Shown: positions 1-11,131, counted from the first letter of the stretch. The stretch: DNA of 44,089 nucleotides from Terriglobales bacterium (GCA_016201265.1 JACQDD010000018.1:1-44089), one strand, 5' to 3'. Notes: generated by a model from the sequence alone, not told the origin. Made by a program: numbers and translations.

Positions 1-98
1 TGCAGCAAGCGTTGGTAGCCGAGCCCGTTCCCCTGGCTCGGATCCTTCACCCCGGAGTTAAAACCAACCCGAAACCACAATCTGTAGGGGTTTGGTGA

Positions 99-1682
99 GT
101 GAAGCAGATACCCATCTGCTTAGAAAAGGAGCCTGGGAACCGATACCAATCGGCGGGAGAGATGGTCGTGGACCTCCGCCGGTCGGCCTCCCTCACCTCC
201 TTGACGCGTTTTTTGCCCCCGACACGGCGTTCGCGTAAACGATTATGGGTCCTCGCTGCGCTGCTTGTCGTCGTGGCACTTTTCGGCCTGATTCTCCGAC
301 TCAGTCCCCGGAACAGGGGTAACCGGTTCTGGGGCCGTAGTGTTGCTTCGACTAATACGGTGGCGGTCCTTCCCTTCCAGAACATGGGCCGGAGCAAAGA
401 TGCCGATTTTCTGCGTTTTGCAATCCCCGACGAAGTTGTAACCAGCCTGAGCTACTTTCCGTCGGTAGTGGTGCGGCCTTTCTCGGTGACGCGGAAGTAC
501 GTTGAGCCGGATGCGGATCCGGAGCGCATAGGTCGCGAGCTCCATGCAGTCATCATGATCACTGGGCAATTTCTGCAGGAAGGGGACCGGCTGACGATCA
601 CCGTGGACATGGTCGAGGCCGAAGGCAATCGTCTCCTGGTGCGGGGGACTGTAAGTGTTCCCGCTCAAGATCTCATCGCCATGCGAGCCGAAACCATATC
701 TCTGACCCGGAAACGGCTGCTGCCGATTCTAAACGCATCGGCACCGGCTGCTTCTCCCGCCACTGAGCCCAAGAACCGAGAAGCGTATGATCTCTTCCTG
801 CGTAGTGCCGCGCTGTCTCGCGATCCCTTGCCCAACAAACAAAGCGTCTTGCTGCTGGAGCGAGCCGTCGCACTTGATCCGGGCTACGCACCCGCCTGGG
901 CCGCCCTGGGCCGGCGCTACTACACCAGTTTCACGTGGGCGGGAAGCGAGGCGGAGTTTCTGCGCAGTCGTCAGGCCTATAAGCAGGCCCTCCGCTTGGA
1001 TCCGAATTTGGTCGAGGCAGCCGCCGACGTTGTGACCCAACGCGCGGAGATTGGCGATCTCAACGCAGCCTACGAGGAAGGCGTGGCCTTGGCAAAGCGA
1101 CGCCCCGACAGCGCCGCGGCCCACTTCGCTTTGAGCTATGTCCTGCGCTATGGTGGCCTGTTAGAAGAGTCGGCGCAGGAATGCGACCTGGGCCGCGCCC
1201 TGGACCCAAGCTTTTACAATTGTGCGCTTACGTTTATAGAGCTGTGAAGATACGACCGCGCCCAGGATTTTGGGGGCTTCGAGACCTTTCAAGCCTGGGC
1301 CGTGCCTCTTCGCCAGGGAAAAGCTGAAGAAGCCATCCGAACCATGCCCCAGGACTGGACCGTGCGCCGCTTCCTGGAGGCTTGTGTTCAACGCCGCCCG
1401 CAGCCGGAAATCAGCGTGCTCGCCGATACCGTGAGCCGCGAGAGAATGGGAAGTCATGATCCCGAAAGGAAGTACACGGGCGCCGGTTACCTGGCCTTCT
1501 GCGAACAACGCGAGTCCGCGTTGCGCCTGCTGCGCGCCAGCGTCGAGGGGAATTACTGCGCTTACCCGGCCATGGATACCGATCCCTTATTCGCCCACCT
1601 GCGCGAGGACTCGGAGTTCGGGAAGATCCGTTCTGCGGCGATCGAATGTCGCAATCGCTTCCTGGCACGCCGCAGCAACTGA
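99..1682 (+). pseudogene. Decayed Ser/Thr-kinase C-terminal tail + TM + TPR-type protein, 5' truncated and interrupted by an in-frame TGA
   Basis: ORF 99..1247 opens with CLEKEPGNRYQSAGEMVVDLRR (typical end of a bacterial Ser/Thr kinase domain) with no kinase domain upstream; ORF 1302..1682 is in the same frame and continues the homologous-looking sequence (EL*RYDRAQDF...) after the TGA at 1245-1247. Confidence 0.75.
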
Positions 1683-1727
1683 CGCGAAGAGCAGTGGGGA
1701 AACGGGAACTGGGCTCAGGACGCCCTC

Positions 1728-4700
1728 TCAAGCGCCGCAGCACTTCTTGTATTTCTTGCCGCTGCCGCAGGGACAGGGGTCGTTGCGGCCGATTTTTTCT
1801 CCGGAGCGGACGACTTGCTGAACAGTCTGCATGTCGCCGGCGCCGGCCATGCGGGCCTGTTCCAGTTCGCGCTTCTTCTTGCGCTGGAAGGCTTCTTCGA
1901 TGTCGTCCACCGAGGTCGCGATCTGGCGGGGTGGGCGATGGTTGCCGCCGCCTCGTCCGCCGGTGATGAGCGACGGTACGCCAGCTTCGAGCCCCTCGCC
2001 AGTCGGGCCTTCGGGTCCGCCGCCCGGCATGGCACCGAGATCCGGCGGGCGCTCCAGGATTTGCATCAGGTAGAGGATTCGGACCGTCTCCTCCTGGAAG
2101 CGTTGCATCATCTCCTCGAACATGTCGAAGGACTCGCGCTTGTACTCGACCAGGGGATCGTGCTGTCCGTAGCCGCGCAGGCCGATGCCTTCTTTCAGGT
2201 GGTCCATGCTGAGGAGGTGGTCTTTCCACTGCGCGTCAATCACGCTGAGCATGATGGTACGTTCGTGGTAGCGCATGGCTTCGGCGCCGATGAGCTTCTC
2301 TTTGGCGTCGTAGCGCTCTTTGAGCTTGTCGAAGATGGCGTCGCCCAGTTCCTGGCGATTCAGCGCATCCGGCTTTACGCCCTCGGCATAGATGTCCACG
2401 CCGAAGCGGGTAAAGACCGTTTCCTTCAGACCTTTGAGGTCCCAGTCGTCCACGTGGGCCTTGGACGGGCAGAATTGCTCGAGAAGATCGCCGAGAATGC
2501 CGGAGACGTAGTCTTCGATGATGAGGTCTTTCTGGTCCAAGCCTTCGAGCAAGCGCCGGCGCAGGCCATAGACGGCGACGCGCTGCTTGTTCATGACGTC
2601 GTCGTACTCGAGCAGGTGCTTGCGGGATTCGAAGTTCTGGCCTTCGACAGCCTTCTGCGCGGCTTCGATGCGGCGCGTGATCATGCGCGATTCGATGGGA
2701 ACGCCTTCTTCCATGCCCAGGCGCTGAAGCAGGTTTGAGACCCACTCCTTGGCGAAGATGCGCATGAGGTCGTCTTCGAGCGAGAGGTAGAAACGGGAAG
2801 AACCGGGATCGCCCTGGCGGCCGGCGCGTCCGCGAAGCTGATTGTCGATGCGGCGGGCTTCGTGACGCTCGGTGCCGAAGATGTGCAGGCCGCCTACGCT
2901 GGTGACATCGTTGTGGTCGCGGTCGGTGTCGGCTTTGTAGCGCGTGAAGATTTCGTTCCACTGATCGGTGGGCACGACGTACTCGTTGCCGGCGTAGTAC
3001 CAGAGAGTGCGGTTGGAGTCGTCAACATCGGCTCCGACTTTGCCTTGCGCGGCACGAATCGGCTGGGCGATTCCCTTCTTCACGCATTCCTGCTTGGCCA
3101 TGAATTCGGGGTTGCCGCCGAGCAAAATGTCGGTGCCGCGGCCAGCCATGTTGGTGGCGATGGTGACCATGCCTTTGCGTCCGGCCTGGGCCACGATTTC
3201 GGCTTCGCGCTCGTGATACTTGGCGTTCAGGACGACGTGCTTGATTCCCTTTTTCTTGAGCAGGTCGGAGAGACGCTCGGATTTTTCGATCGAGGTGGTG
3301 CCGACAAGAACGGGCTGACCGGTTTCGTTCAACCTATGGATTTCGTCGGCTGCGGCGAAATACTTTTCCTTCTCGGTGCGATAGACGATATCTGCATTCT
3401 CTTTACGCAGCAGCGTGCGGTTCGTCGGAATGACCGTCACTTCCAGCCGGTAAATCTTGTCGAATTCGGGGGCTTCGGTTTCCGCGGTACCGGTCATGCC
3501 GGCCAGCTTCTTGTACATGCGGAAATAGTTCTGGAAGGTGATGGTGGCGAGGGTCTGGTTCTCGCGCTCGATTTTGACGTTCTCTTTGGCCTCGATGGCC
3601 TGGTGCAGGCCGTCGGACCAGCGGCGGCCGGGCATAAGGCGGCCGGTGAATTCGTCGACGATGAGGACTTCGCCGTCTTTCACCACGTACTCGACATCTT
3701 TGCGGTAGAGCGCGTGCGCTTTGATCGCGGTATCGACGTGGTGCTTGAGCGCCCAGTTTTCCGGGTCGGCGATGTTGCCGATGCCGAGCAGCTTTTCAAC
3801 CTTCTCCCAACCCTCGTCGGTGACGGTGATGTTGCGATGTTTTTCGTCCACGACGAAGTCGCCGGTGAGTATCTTGGGCTCACCAGGCGCGGTGTCAATC
3901 TCTTCGCCTTTCTCCAGCTTGGGGATGATGCGGTTGACCTTGTAGTACTTGTCGGTGGACTCCTCGCTGGCGCCGGAAATGATGAGCGGGGTGCGGGCTT
4001 CGTCGATGAGGATGGAGTCCACTTCGTCCACGATGGCGAAATTGTGCATGCGCTGCACGCAGTCGCGCAGGTCGAACTTCATGTTGTCGCGGAGATAGTC
4101 GAAACCGAATTCGTTATTGGTGCCGTAAGTGACGTCGGCAGCGTATGCTTCGCGGCGCTCTTCGTCGTCGAGTTCGTGGACGATGACGCCGACGCTCAGG
4201 CCGAGAAACTTGTAGAGCTTGCCCATCCATTCCGAGTCGCGCTTGGCGAGGTAGTCGTTGACGGTGACCACGTGAACGCCGCGGCCGCTGAGCGCGTTGA
4301 GGTAAACGGGAAGCGTTGCGACCAGCGTCTTGCCTTCGCCGGTCTTCATTTCGGAGATTTTGCCTTCGTGCAGCACCATGCCGCCGATCAGCTGCACGTC
4401 AAAATGGCGCATGTTGAGGACGCGGCGTCCAGCTTCGCGGACGATGGCGAAAGCCTCGACCAGAAGTTCGTCGAGAACTTCGTTCAGCGCCTGATTGCGC
4501 TCGGTATCGATTTGCTTCTGGCGGTCGGAGTCGGCGTCGGGTTCGTCGGGGATATGGCTGAGACGCTCCTGAACGCGGGCGCGAAATTCCTCGGTCCTGG
4601 CGCGCAGCTGGTCGTCGGAGAGCTTCTGCATCTCCGGTTCAAGCGCATTGATGGCCTCAACGCGAGGCAGCATGCGCTTGATTTCGCGCTCGTTCCTGGT

Positions 4701-4733
4701 GCCGAAAACCTTGCCTAGCAGGGTGTTGATCAA
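1728..4733 (-). CDS. secA: Preprotein translocase ATPase SecA
   Basis: 1001 aa; [57 protein letters not shown]-terminal zinc motif [18 protein letters not shown]. Confidence 0.99.
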   Translation of the reverse strand: MINTLLGKVFGTRNEREIKRMLPRVEAINALEPEMQKLSDDQLRARTEEFRARVQERLSHIPDEPDADSDRQKQIDTERNQALNEVLDELLVEAFAIVREAGRRVLNMRHFDVQLIGGMVLHEGKISEMKTGEGKTLVATLPVYLNALSGRGVHVVTVNDYLAKRDSEWMGKLYKFLGLSVGVIVHELDDEERREAYAADVTYGTNNEFGFDYLRDNMKFDLRDCVQRMHNFAIVDEVDSILIDEARTPLIISGASEESTDKYYKVNRIIPKLEKGEEIDTAPGEPKILTGDFVVDEKHRNITVTDEGWEKVEKLLGIGNIADPENWALKHHVDTAIKAHALYRKDVEYVVKDGEVLIVDEFTGRLMPGRRWSDGLHQAIEAKENVKIERENQTLATITFQNYFRMYKKLAGMTGTAETEAPEFDKIYRLEVTVIPTNRTLLRKENADIVYRTEKEKYFAAADEIHRLNETGQPVLVGTTSIEKSERLSDLLKKKGIKHVVLNAKYHEREAEIVAQAGRKGMVTIATNMAGRGTDILLGGNPEFMAKQECVKKGIAQPIRAAQGKVGADVDDSNRTLWYYAGNEYVVPTDQWNEIFTRYKADTDRDHNDVTSVGGLHIFGTERHEARRIDNQLRGRAGRQGDPGSSRFYLSLEDDLMRIFAKEWVSNLLQRLGMEEGVPIESRMITRRIEAAQKAVEGQNFESRKHLLEYDDVMNKQRVAVYGLRRRLLEGLDQKDLIIEDYVSGILGDLLEQFCPSKAHVDDWDLKGLKETVFTRFGVDIYAEGVKPDALNRQELGDAIFDKLKERYDAKEKLIGAEAMRYHERTIMLSVIDAQWKDHLLSMDHLKEGIGLRGYGQHDPLVEYKRESFDMFEEMMQRFQEETVRILYLMQILERPPDLGAMPGGGPEGPTGEGLEAGVPSLITGGRGGGNHRPPRQIATSVDDIEEAFQRKKKRELEQARMAGAGDMQTVQQVVRSGEKIGRNDPCPCGSGKKYKKCCGA

Positions 4734-4847
4734 AAGCGAAATCCTTCAGAGGGACACTGGCCCCAGAGTATGACTTAGAGCCTAGCACATTAGATGCTAA
4801 GGGCATCGGGGAGGACGGAGAGACCGGGGAAAGCGTTCGTCCCTGTG

Positions 4848-5270
4848 TTACAGGAACGGATTCTCGACCGCCAGATCGCCGAAGCGACGGCCATGCTGCA
4901 GGTCCTCGCTGTAGAGAATCTCACAGCGCCCCTGGATTGCAGCCGCGACGATGAGAGAGTCGTACCACGAGAGCCGGTTCGCACTCTGCAGCCGGAGCGC
5001 TTCCAGAAACAGCCCAGTCGACGACGGAATTCTCATCATCGGCAGCAAGATTTTGAAAAAATACAACTCCAGCTCAGTCACCGTCATCGTGGCCCTGAAC
5101 TGCCGCAGGCTGACGTTCATAAATTCCTGCACAACCTGGTAACTGATAATACCCAGTCCCGAAGTCACTCCGCGCGTGACCAATGACTCGGCTACTTGTG
5201 CTTTTCGCGGCTCGACCGGATCGAGCGAATAGACGAAGATGTTGGTGTCGAGGAAGTATCTATCGCTCAT
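4848..5270 (-). CDS. PIN-domain ribonuclease toxin (VapC family)
   Basis: 140 aa; YFLDTNIFVYSLD N-terminus and SWYDSLIVAAAIQGRCEILYSEDLQHG C-terminus; overlaps upstream small antitoxin-like ORF. Confidence 0.85.
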   Translation of the reverse strand: MSDRYFLDTNIFVYSLDPVEPRKAQVAESLVTRGVTSGLGIISYQVVQEFMNVSLRQFRATMTVTELELYFFKILLPMMRIPSSTGLFLEALRLQSANRLSWYDSLIVAAAIQGRCEILYSEDLQHGRRFGDLAVENPFL

Positions 5271-5481
5271 TCATCTGGTCACGCGTAAACTTGCGCCCCG
5301 CGTTCACATGGCGGAGGCTGTTGTAAAGCTCTTTGACCTCGGCGACGCTCACGCGACGGGATCCGTACTGAATAAGCCATTCCCGGAAAGCATCGATAAG
5401 AGCCCTGTGCTCGCTGCGGGCAACTTCTCGGGCACGTTCAATGGCAGCCTCGTCAGCACTAAAGGTAATGTTCTTTTGCAC
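5260..5481 (-). CDS. VapB-like antitoxin (ribbon-helix-helix-type)
   Basis: ITFSADEAAIERAREVARSEHRALIDAFREWL; stop overlaps the PIN toxin start by 11 bp; GTG at 5481 preferred over the ORF-track start at 5562. Confidence 0.7.
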   Translation of the reverse strand: MQKNITFSADEAAIERAREVARSEHRALIDAFREWLIQYGSRRVSVAEVKELYNSLRHVNAGRKFTRDQMNER

Positions 5482-5679
5482 GAGGATAGTGTACACGAGA
5501 TTCGTGCAATCACGCAATCTCTTTGCTCGATGGCTTCGATTATCCAGACGAAATTGTTGCAACTTGCAATAATTTTGTCGCCCATTTTACCGGAAAAATA
5601 CGATTTCCACAGGCTTCAGAGTGAGTGATTACACTATTGGTGTACTTGCACGAAAATCGCAGTCCCGAGAAACCTACGT

Positions 5680-5961
5680 ATGAAAAAGACCGGCAAGTCT
5701 CTCGCTAGCTTCTACCAGATTGGTGTGCGAAGCGCCTACTATCACAACGATGGAAACTGGTATTGGAACTTGAAGCAGTTTCCCGGAGCTTACTTCGAAG
5801 CTCAAGGATGTGTTGTGTTTGAGACGGACAAAGACTACCGCGAGTGCGTATACCTTAGCATCGGCCCCAGAAATACCGGCGTTCGCAACAAGAACGTGGG
5901 TATGGGGATTTCGGACATACCGGGATATAGAAAACTCGATCCTCCGCCCATGTCTGTGTGA
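5680..5961 (+). CDS. Small protein resembling the N-terminal domain found in some HNH endonuclease proteins; function unknown
   Basis: 93 aa ORF: FPGAYFEAQGCVVFETDKDYRECVYLSIGP...GISDIPGYRKL; no HNH motif present. Confidence 0.45.
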   Translation: MKKTGKSLASFYQIGVRSAYYHNDGNWYWNLKQFPGAYFEAQGCVVFETDKDYRECVYLSIGPRNTGVRNKNVGMGISDIPGYRKLDPPPMSV

Positions 5962-6055
5962 AGCGAACTGATCCACACTGGCCTGGCTGTGGCTGCTCCA
6001 CCGCACTGGATTGGCTTCGGCTGCCCTTCCCTGTATCATTTCGCCCTTACCGACC

Positions 6056-8839
6056 ATGCCTACCTTCTACGAGCGGTTCCAGGAATCGGCCCGGCAGTTT
6101 CCCAACAATGTAGCGCTGGAGATTCAGCGGCAGGAGCGGGTTGAGAGCCTTACCTTCGCCCAGCTTCAGGGTATGGCGGAGAGCGTCGGGCGCTGGCTGG
6201 CAGGACGGGTGGAACGGGATGCCCGGGTTGCGATCCTGGCGGCGAACCATCCGCGGTGGGTAGCGGCTTATCTGGGGATCATCTGCGCGGGCCGGGTGGC
6301 GGTGCCGCTTGACACGGCTTTCCACGCTGACCAGGTTAGGAAACTGCTGAAGGACAGTGGGGCGTCCGTGTTGTTCTGCGACGCGAAACATCTGGCCTTG
6401 GCGCAGGAGGCGGTGGAAGGATTGGCGGTGGGCCTGGTGATGACCTCGGCCGCGGATGAACAAGCGGGGCTAGCTAATGCAACGAATCCCACTCAGGGTG
6501 GAGGCCGCAGGCTCGCGGGTGATCTGGATTCGATCTTCGCGGCGGGCTCGGAGGGGTTCAAGCCGGTGGTCCCTGCGGAAGCTGACCTGGCGGCGCTGCT
6601 CTACACCTCCGGCACGACCGCCGACCCCAAGGGCGTGATGCTGACCCATGCCAACCTGGTGGGCGAAGCGAATTCGGTCTTCGGCGCGGTCACGATCGGT
6701 CCCAGCGACGCGCTGCTGGGAATTCTTCCGATGTTCCACGTGCTGGCCCAGATGGCGAATCTGTTCCTGCCCCTTTTCAATGGCTCGCGAGTCGTCTACC
6801 TGGAGACGTTGAACACGACCGAACTGGTGCGCGCCCTGCAAGAACGGGGCATCACAGTTTTTGTGGTGGTTCCGCAGTTCTTCTACCTGATCCACGAGCG
6901 CATCTTCAAAGAACTGAATAAGCGAGGAAAGTTCACGGTCTCGCTGGTGCGTGCGCTCATGGGGCTGAACCGGTTGCTGCGCAGGTTCGGGATCAATGCG
7001 GGCAAGGCGCTCTTTGGAAAGATTCACGCCACGTTTGGTAAGCGCATGCGCTACCTGGTGACGGGCGGCTCGCGCTTTGATACGGCGGTCGCGCGCGATT
7101 TCTATTCCTTCGGAATTGACGTGCTGAATGCGTACGGGCTGACAGAGACCTCTGGAGGCGCGTTCGTCAATCGTCCGGGAAAAATGGTGATGGGATCAGT
7201 GGGACCCCCGTTGCCCGGAGTTGAAGCGAAGATCATTGATCCGGAACCGGTGGAAGAAGGCGGTCCGGCGGCCGGGGAGATCGCGCTGCGCGGAGCGATC
7301 GTGATGAAGGGTTACTGGAATCGTCCCGACGCCACCGCTGAAGTGTTGCGCGACGGCTGGCTCTACACCGGCGACCTGGGCTACTTCGATTCCGGCGGGA
7401 ATCTGTTCATCACCGGGCGGCGCAAGGAAGTGATCGTGCTGGCCAACGGCAAGAACGTGTATCCCGAGGAGATTGAGGTTCACTACCAGAAATCGCCGTT
7501 TATCAAGGAAATCTGCGTGATGGCGCTGGAGGCGCGGCCGGGGGATCCGACGTCGGAGCGGCTGTACGGCGTGATCGTGCCGAACTTCGAGGTGCTGCGC
7601 GAACGCAAGATCGTGAACTTGAAAGAGGCGATTCGTTTTGACATCGAGGGCTTGGCGCACAAGATCGCCTCGACCAAACGGCTGGGGAGCTACGAAATCT
7701 GGCAGGAAGACCTGCCGCGCACGACGACGCGCAAGCTGAAGCGCTTTCAGATCGAAAAGAAAGTGCGCGACCTGCAAAAGAGAGGCGGGCCGGGCGAAGC
7801 GGAGGTCGGCACAGAAAAACCGATTACGGACGAGGAGAAGGCCTGGCTTGAACGCGACGACGTAAAGCGGGCGCTGGAAGTTGTGCGAGAGTCGGCGCGG
7901 AACAAGCTCGGGGAAATCCGCCCTGGCCATAACCTGGAGCTCGATCTGGGCCTTGACTCGATGCAGCGGGTCGAGCTGCTCACCGCGCTCGAACAGCAAC
8001 TCGGCGGCGACGTGCCCGAGGCGCAACTGGCGGAAATCTACACGGTGCGCGACCTGATGGACGCGGTTCTGGAGAGCGCGGGCCGGGGCGAGGGCGGCGC
8101 CAAAGCGGCGGCGCCGGCGTGGTCCACGATTCTCGCGGAGCCGGTGACCGATCCCGAGGTCCTGGGGCTGGCACGTCAGCAGCCTTTGGCGGAACTCTTT
8201 TTCTTCCTGCTGGGACGGTTCCTCTATCTGGTTGGGCTTGATCTTTATCACTTGAAGGTGCGGGGCCTGGAGAATCTGCCGGAGAGGGGGCCCTACCTGC
8301 TGTGCTCGAACCACCAGAGTTATTTTGACCCGATAGCGATGGGGGCTGCGTTGCCGTGGCGCCTTTTCCGCGGCACGTTCGCACTGGGCACGAGCGACAT
8401 TTTTGGCCAGGGATTCATGCGGCGGCTGGCACGGTGGATTCGCGTCGTCGTGCTCGATCCCGATGCCAACCTTATCCCCGCGATGCGCGCCGGCGCCTAC
8501 GGCCTACGGCAGGGGCGGGTGCTGGTGCTCTACCCGGAAGGCGAACGTTCGGACACGGGCAAGCCGAGGGTGTTCCGCAAAGGCGCGGCGATTCTTTCCA
8601 TTCACGAGCAGGCACCGATTGTGCCGGTCGCAATTGAAGGTTTTTATGAGGCCTGGCCGCGGCATCAGAAGTTTCCCAAGCTCGCGAATCTGCGGCTGGT
8701 GTTCGGCAAACCGATTGTGCCGCCGCCGGTCAGCGAGGCCAGTGAAGCGGCCTATGACAGATTAACGGCGGAGCTGAAAGCGCGCGTGGTTGGGATGTGG
8801 GAGGAGTTGCGGGGAAAAGGTAGTTCTCCGGCGGTTTAG
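6056..8839 (+). CDS. AMP-dependent acyl-CoA/ACP synthetase - acyl carrier protein - PlsC acyltransferase fusion
   Basis: LLYTSGTTADPKGVMLTHANL (AMP-binding), GLDSMQRVELLTALEQQ (phosphopantetheine site), NHQSYFDP (HX4D of PlsC); ATG at 6056 is a better start than 6011. Confidence 0.93.
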   Translation: MPTFYERFQESARQFPNNVALEIQRQERVESLTFAQLQGMAESVGRWLAGRVERDARVAILAANHPRWVAAYLGIICAGRVAVPLDTAFHADQVRKLLKDSGASVLFCDAKHLALAQEAVEGLAVGLVMTSAADEQAGLANATNPTQGGGRRLAGDLDSIFAAGSEGFKPVVPAEADLAALLYTSGTTADPKGVMLTHANLVGEANSVFGAVTIGPSDALLGILPMFHVLAQMANLFLPLFNGSRVVYLETLNTTELVRALQERGITVFVVVPQFFYLIHERIFKELNKRGKFTVSLVRALMGLNRLLRRFGINAGKALFGKIHATFGKRMRYLVTGGSRFDTAVARDFYSFGIDVLNAYGLTETSGGAFVNRPGKMVMGSVGPPLPGVEAKIIDPEPVEEGGPAAGEIALRGAIVMKGYWNRPDATAEVLRDGWLYTGDLGYFDSGGNLFITGRRKEVIVLANGKNVYPEEIEVHYQKSPFIKEICVMALEARPGDPTSERLYGVIVPNFEVLRERKIVNLKEAIRFDIEGLAHKIASTKRLGSYEIWQEDLPRTTTRKLKRFQIEKKVRDLQKRGGPGEAEVGTEKPITDEEKAWLERDDVKRALEVVRESARNKLGEIRPGHNLELDLGLDSMQRVELLTALEQQLGGDVPEAQLAEIYTVRDLMDAVLESAGRGEGGAKAAAPAWSTILAEPVTDPEVLGLARQQPLAELFFFLLGRFLYLVGLDLYHLKVRGLENLPERGPYLLCSNHQSYFDPIAMGAALPWRLFRGTFALGTSDIFGQGFMRRLARWIRVVVLDPDANLIPAMRAGAYGLRQGRVLVLYPEGERSDTGKPRVFRKGAAILSIHEQAPIVPVAIEGFYEAWPRHQKFPKLANLRLVFGKPIVPPPVSEASEAAYDRLTAELKARVVGMWEELRGKGSSPAV

Positions 8840-8847
8840 ATCGCCTT

Positions 8848-8918
8848 ACCTCAATGGCTGAAACCCGCAATTAGGAAGAGCGCTGATCGCGGCGCTGAAG
8901 GCTGCGCCACCCAACGGC
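8848..8918 (+). repeat. Intergenic repeat, family B copy (degenerate)
   Basis: TTACCTCAATGGCTGAAACCCGCAATT ... GCGGCGCTGAAGGCTGCGCC, similar to 14653-14737 and also ~10 nt after a stop codon. Confidence 0.55.
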
Positions 8919-8966
8919 AAGAAATCCTAGGGCAAGGAATGCGGGATAAGGAAATCTTCAGAAGGA

Positions 8967-9884
8967 TTACGCGCCGGCGCTGGCGCCCCTTGCGCTTTCC
9001 CCGCACACCTTGACGAAAGCGTCGACGACGCCGCTGTGGAATTTTTCGCCGGAGGCCGACAAAATCACGCCTTCGGCCTCCTGTGGCGAGACGGCTTTGC
9101 CCTCGGCGCCGTGGGTCAGGCGCTGATAGGTATCGGCCACGGCGAGAATGTGCGCCTCAATGGGTACGTTGACGGCGCGCGCACCCTGCTCCAGCAAGAT
9201 CTGCTGCGCCACGATGATGGGCAGCACACGGCGGAGGCGTCCGCCCATGGTCTGCGCCCGCTCCCCCGGCTTTTTCTGCCCTTTCCGAAGGCTGGCGATG
9301 ACCTCGGCACGGGTCACGTTGGCCGCCTTGTAGAGGATGTCGTTGCTGATGCCGAGCTTGCTCAGATCGCGCAAAAGAGCGGCCGAGCGCACGCACTCGA
9401 TGCGGTCAGAACCGAGATCCATTGCCTCGGCAATCTTGGTGGCGAGCAGAGCAACGCGGCAGGAATCGTCCTCGCTGTATTTGTCGCTAGCCAGGAAGTG
9501 CTGCAAAACGACCAGCAAGCTGCCGAAGCTCTCGCGAATATCGGCGGTCATGGCCAGCTTGCGCTCGTAGAGCGTACCCATAGCGTAGCTGGTTACGGTC
9601 AGCATACCGGCCCAGATGGCGAAATTGAAGAAGCGCTCACCCGGGAGTATCAGGGTGCGATGGGCGGGAAGCAGGTTGTTGACAAAATTGAGCAGGATAA
9701 CCAGAAACACGCTGGCAAACGCGGTCAAAGTCGCGTGGCGGCGTCCGAAGAAATAGGCCGAGTAGAGCGTAGGCAAGAAGTAGAAACAGAGCGCCATGGG
9801 CAATGAGTCGGCGAAGAATTGCAGCGTCGCAGCGATCAGGAACAGCGACAGCAGCAGCAGGAGTTCCTTGGTGACTTTACTCAT
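8967..9884 (-). CDS. Membrane protein with degenerate HD-GYP-like domain
   Basis: N-terminal hydrophobic helices; AALLRDLSKLGISNDILYKA...ILAVADTYQRLTH resembles HD-GYP but lacks the HD dyad. Confidence 0.65.
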   Translation of the reverse strand: MSKVTKELLLLLSLFLIAATLQFFADSLPMALCFYFLPTLYSAYFFGRRHATLTAFASVFLVILLNFVNNLLPAHRTLILPGERFFNFAIWAGMLTVTSYAMGTLYERKLAMTADIRESFGSLLVVLQHFLASDKYSEDDSCRVALLATKIAEAMDLGSDRIECVRSAALLRDLSKLGISNDILYKAANVTRAEVIASLRKGQKKPGERAQTMGGRLRRVLPIIVAQQILLEQGARAVNVPIEAHILAVADTYQRLTHGAEGKAVSPQEAEGVILSASGEKFHSGVVDAFVKVCGESARGASAGA

Positions 9885-10054
9885 AATTAGGCCTTAGCCG
9901 CATGCCACGCGGCCAGCCGCACAACGATCCTCGCGGCCGCAGCGCACGGAAGTAACAGACACGTCTCCCGTCACTGATTGAATGCTGAGGCAAGTTGGGG
10001 CGGGAACAAAATTACCGAGGTAATGAGGACCAAGCTCGACTCCAAGCAAGAACC

Positions 10055-10081
10055 GGCGGACAGGGGTGTCCGCCCCACACT
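10055..10081 (-). repeat. Post-stop hairpin repeat, family A copy 1
   Basis: Minus strand AGTGTGGGGCGGACACCCCTGTCCGCC; stem GGCGGACA/TGTCCGCC, directly after the pit stop codon. Confidence 0.75.
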
Positions 10082-11131
10082 TCAGGCCTGCGCCTGGAAG
10101 AGGTGGATGAGCCAGTAGGTGCCGGCCGCCATCAGCGCGGAAGCGGGGATGGTCACGATCCAGGCCCAGACGATGCGGGTGGCCACTCCCCAACGTACGG
10201 CCGAGAAACGGTGAACGGAACCTACGCCGACGATAGCGCCGGTGATGGTGTGGGTGGTGGAGACTGGGATCCCGGCCAGCGCGGTTCCAAACAGAGTAAT
10301 GGCGCCGGCGCTCTCGGCACAGAAGCCTCCGACCGGCTTCAGCTTGGTGATCTTCTGGCCCATGGTGTGGACAATGCGCCAGCCGCCGAAGTAGGTTCCG
10401 GCGGCGATGGCGGCATTGGCGGCCAGAATAATGGGCCAATGGAAGTGTCCCCAACTGCCGAGCATGTCCTGCTTGCTCATGAAGCCGCCGGTGTACATGG
10501 CGCCGGCGATGATGCCCATGGTCTTCTGGGCGTCGTTGCCGCCGTGCCCGAGACTGTAGCAGGCGGCCGAGAGCAGTTGCAGCTTGCGGAACCAGGTGTC
10601 CACCTGCTGCGGGGCCTTGTGGCGCAGCAGCCAGTACACGGCGATCATGAACAGCAGGCCGAGGGCCAGGCCGAGGACGGGCGCAACCACTATGAAGATC
10701 AAGGTCTTGTACCAACCGGAGGCAATAATGACGGAAAATGAGGATCGCAATCCACTGTGCACGGTGGCGTGCATCATGGCGGCGCCGGCATAGCCGCCGA
10801 TGAGGGCGTGGGAAGAAGAAGTCGGCAGGCCCCACCACCAAGTCAGCAAGTCCCAGACAATGGCGCCGAACAGGCCGGCGAGCACGACGTATTGATTGAC
10901 ATCGTCGAGGCGGATCATGCCGCGGCCGATGGTCTTGGCGACGGCCGTTCCCAGGAAGAAGGCGGCAAGAAAGTTAAACGCCGCGGCCCAGACCACCGCC
11001 AGCTTGGGCGAGAGTACACGGGTGGAGACCACGGTGGCGATGCTGTTGGCGGCATCGTGAAAGCCATTCAGGAAGTCGAAAATCAGTGCCATCACGATGG
11101 TGATGGCTACGAGAAGCACATCTGCGTTCAC
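10082..11131 (-). CDS. pit: Inorganic phosphate transporter, Pit family
   Basis: FDFLNGFHDAANSIATVVSTRVLSP; NDAQKTMGIIAGAMYTGG; multiple TM segments. Confidence 0.95.
   Translation of the reverse strand: MNADVLLVAITIVMALIFDFLNGFHDAANSIATVVSTRVLSPKLAVVWAAAFNFLAAFFLGTAVAKTIGRGMIRLDDVNQYVVLAGLFGAIVWDLLTWWWGLPTSSSHALIGGYAGAAMMHATVHSGLRSSFSVIIASGWYKTLIFIVVAPVLGLALGLLFMIAVYWLLRHKAPQQVDTWFRKLQLLSAACYSLGHGGNDAQKTMGIIAGAMYTGGFMSKQDMLGSWGHFHWPIILAANAAIAAGTYFGGWRIVHTMGQKITKLKPVGGFCAESAGAITLFGTALAGIPVSTTHTITGAIVGVGSVHRFSAVRWGVATRIVWAWIVTIPASALMAAGTYWLIHLFQAQA

Noticed and set aside
2862-4718. 618 aa plus-strand ORF opposite secA
   Set aside because: Antisense shadow of a certain gene in GC-rich DNA; composition (Val/Asp/Phe-rich) fits the complement of secA codons
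7196-8314. 372 aa ORF opposite the AMP-ligase/ACP/PlsC fusion
   Set aside because: Antisense shadow, no recognisable motif
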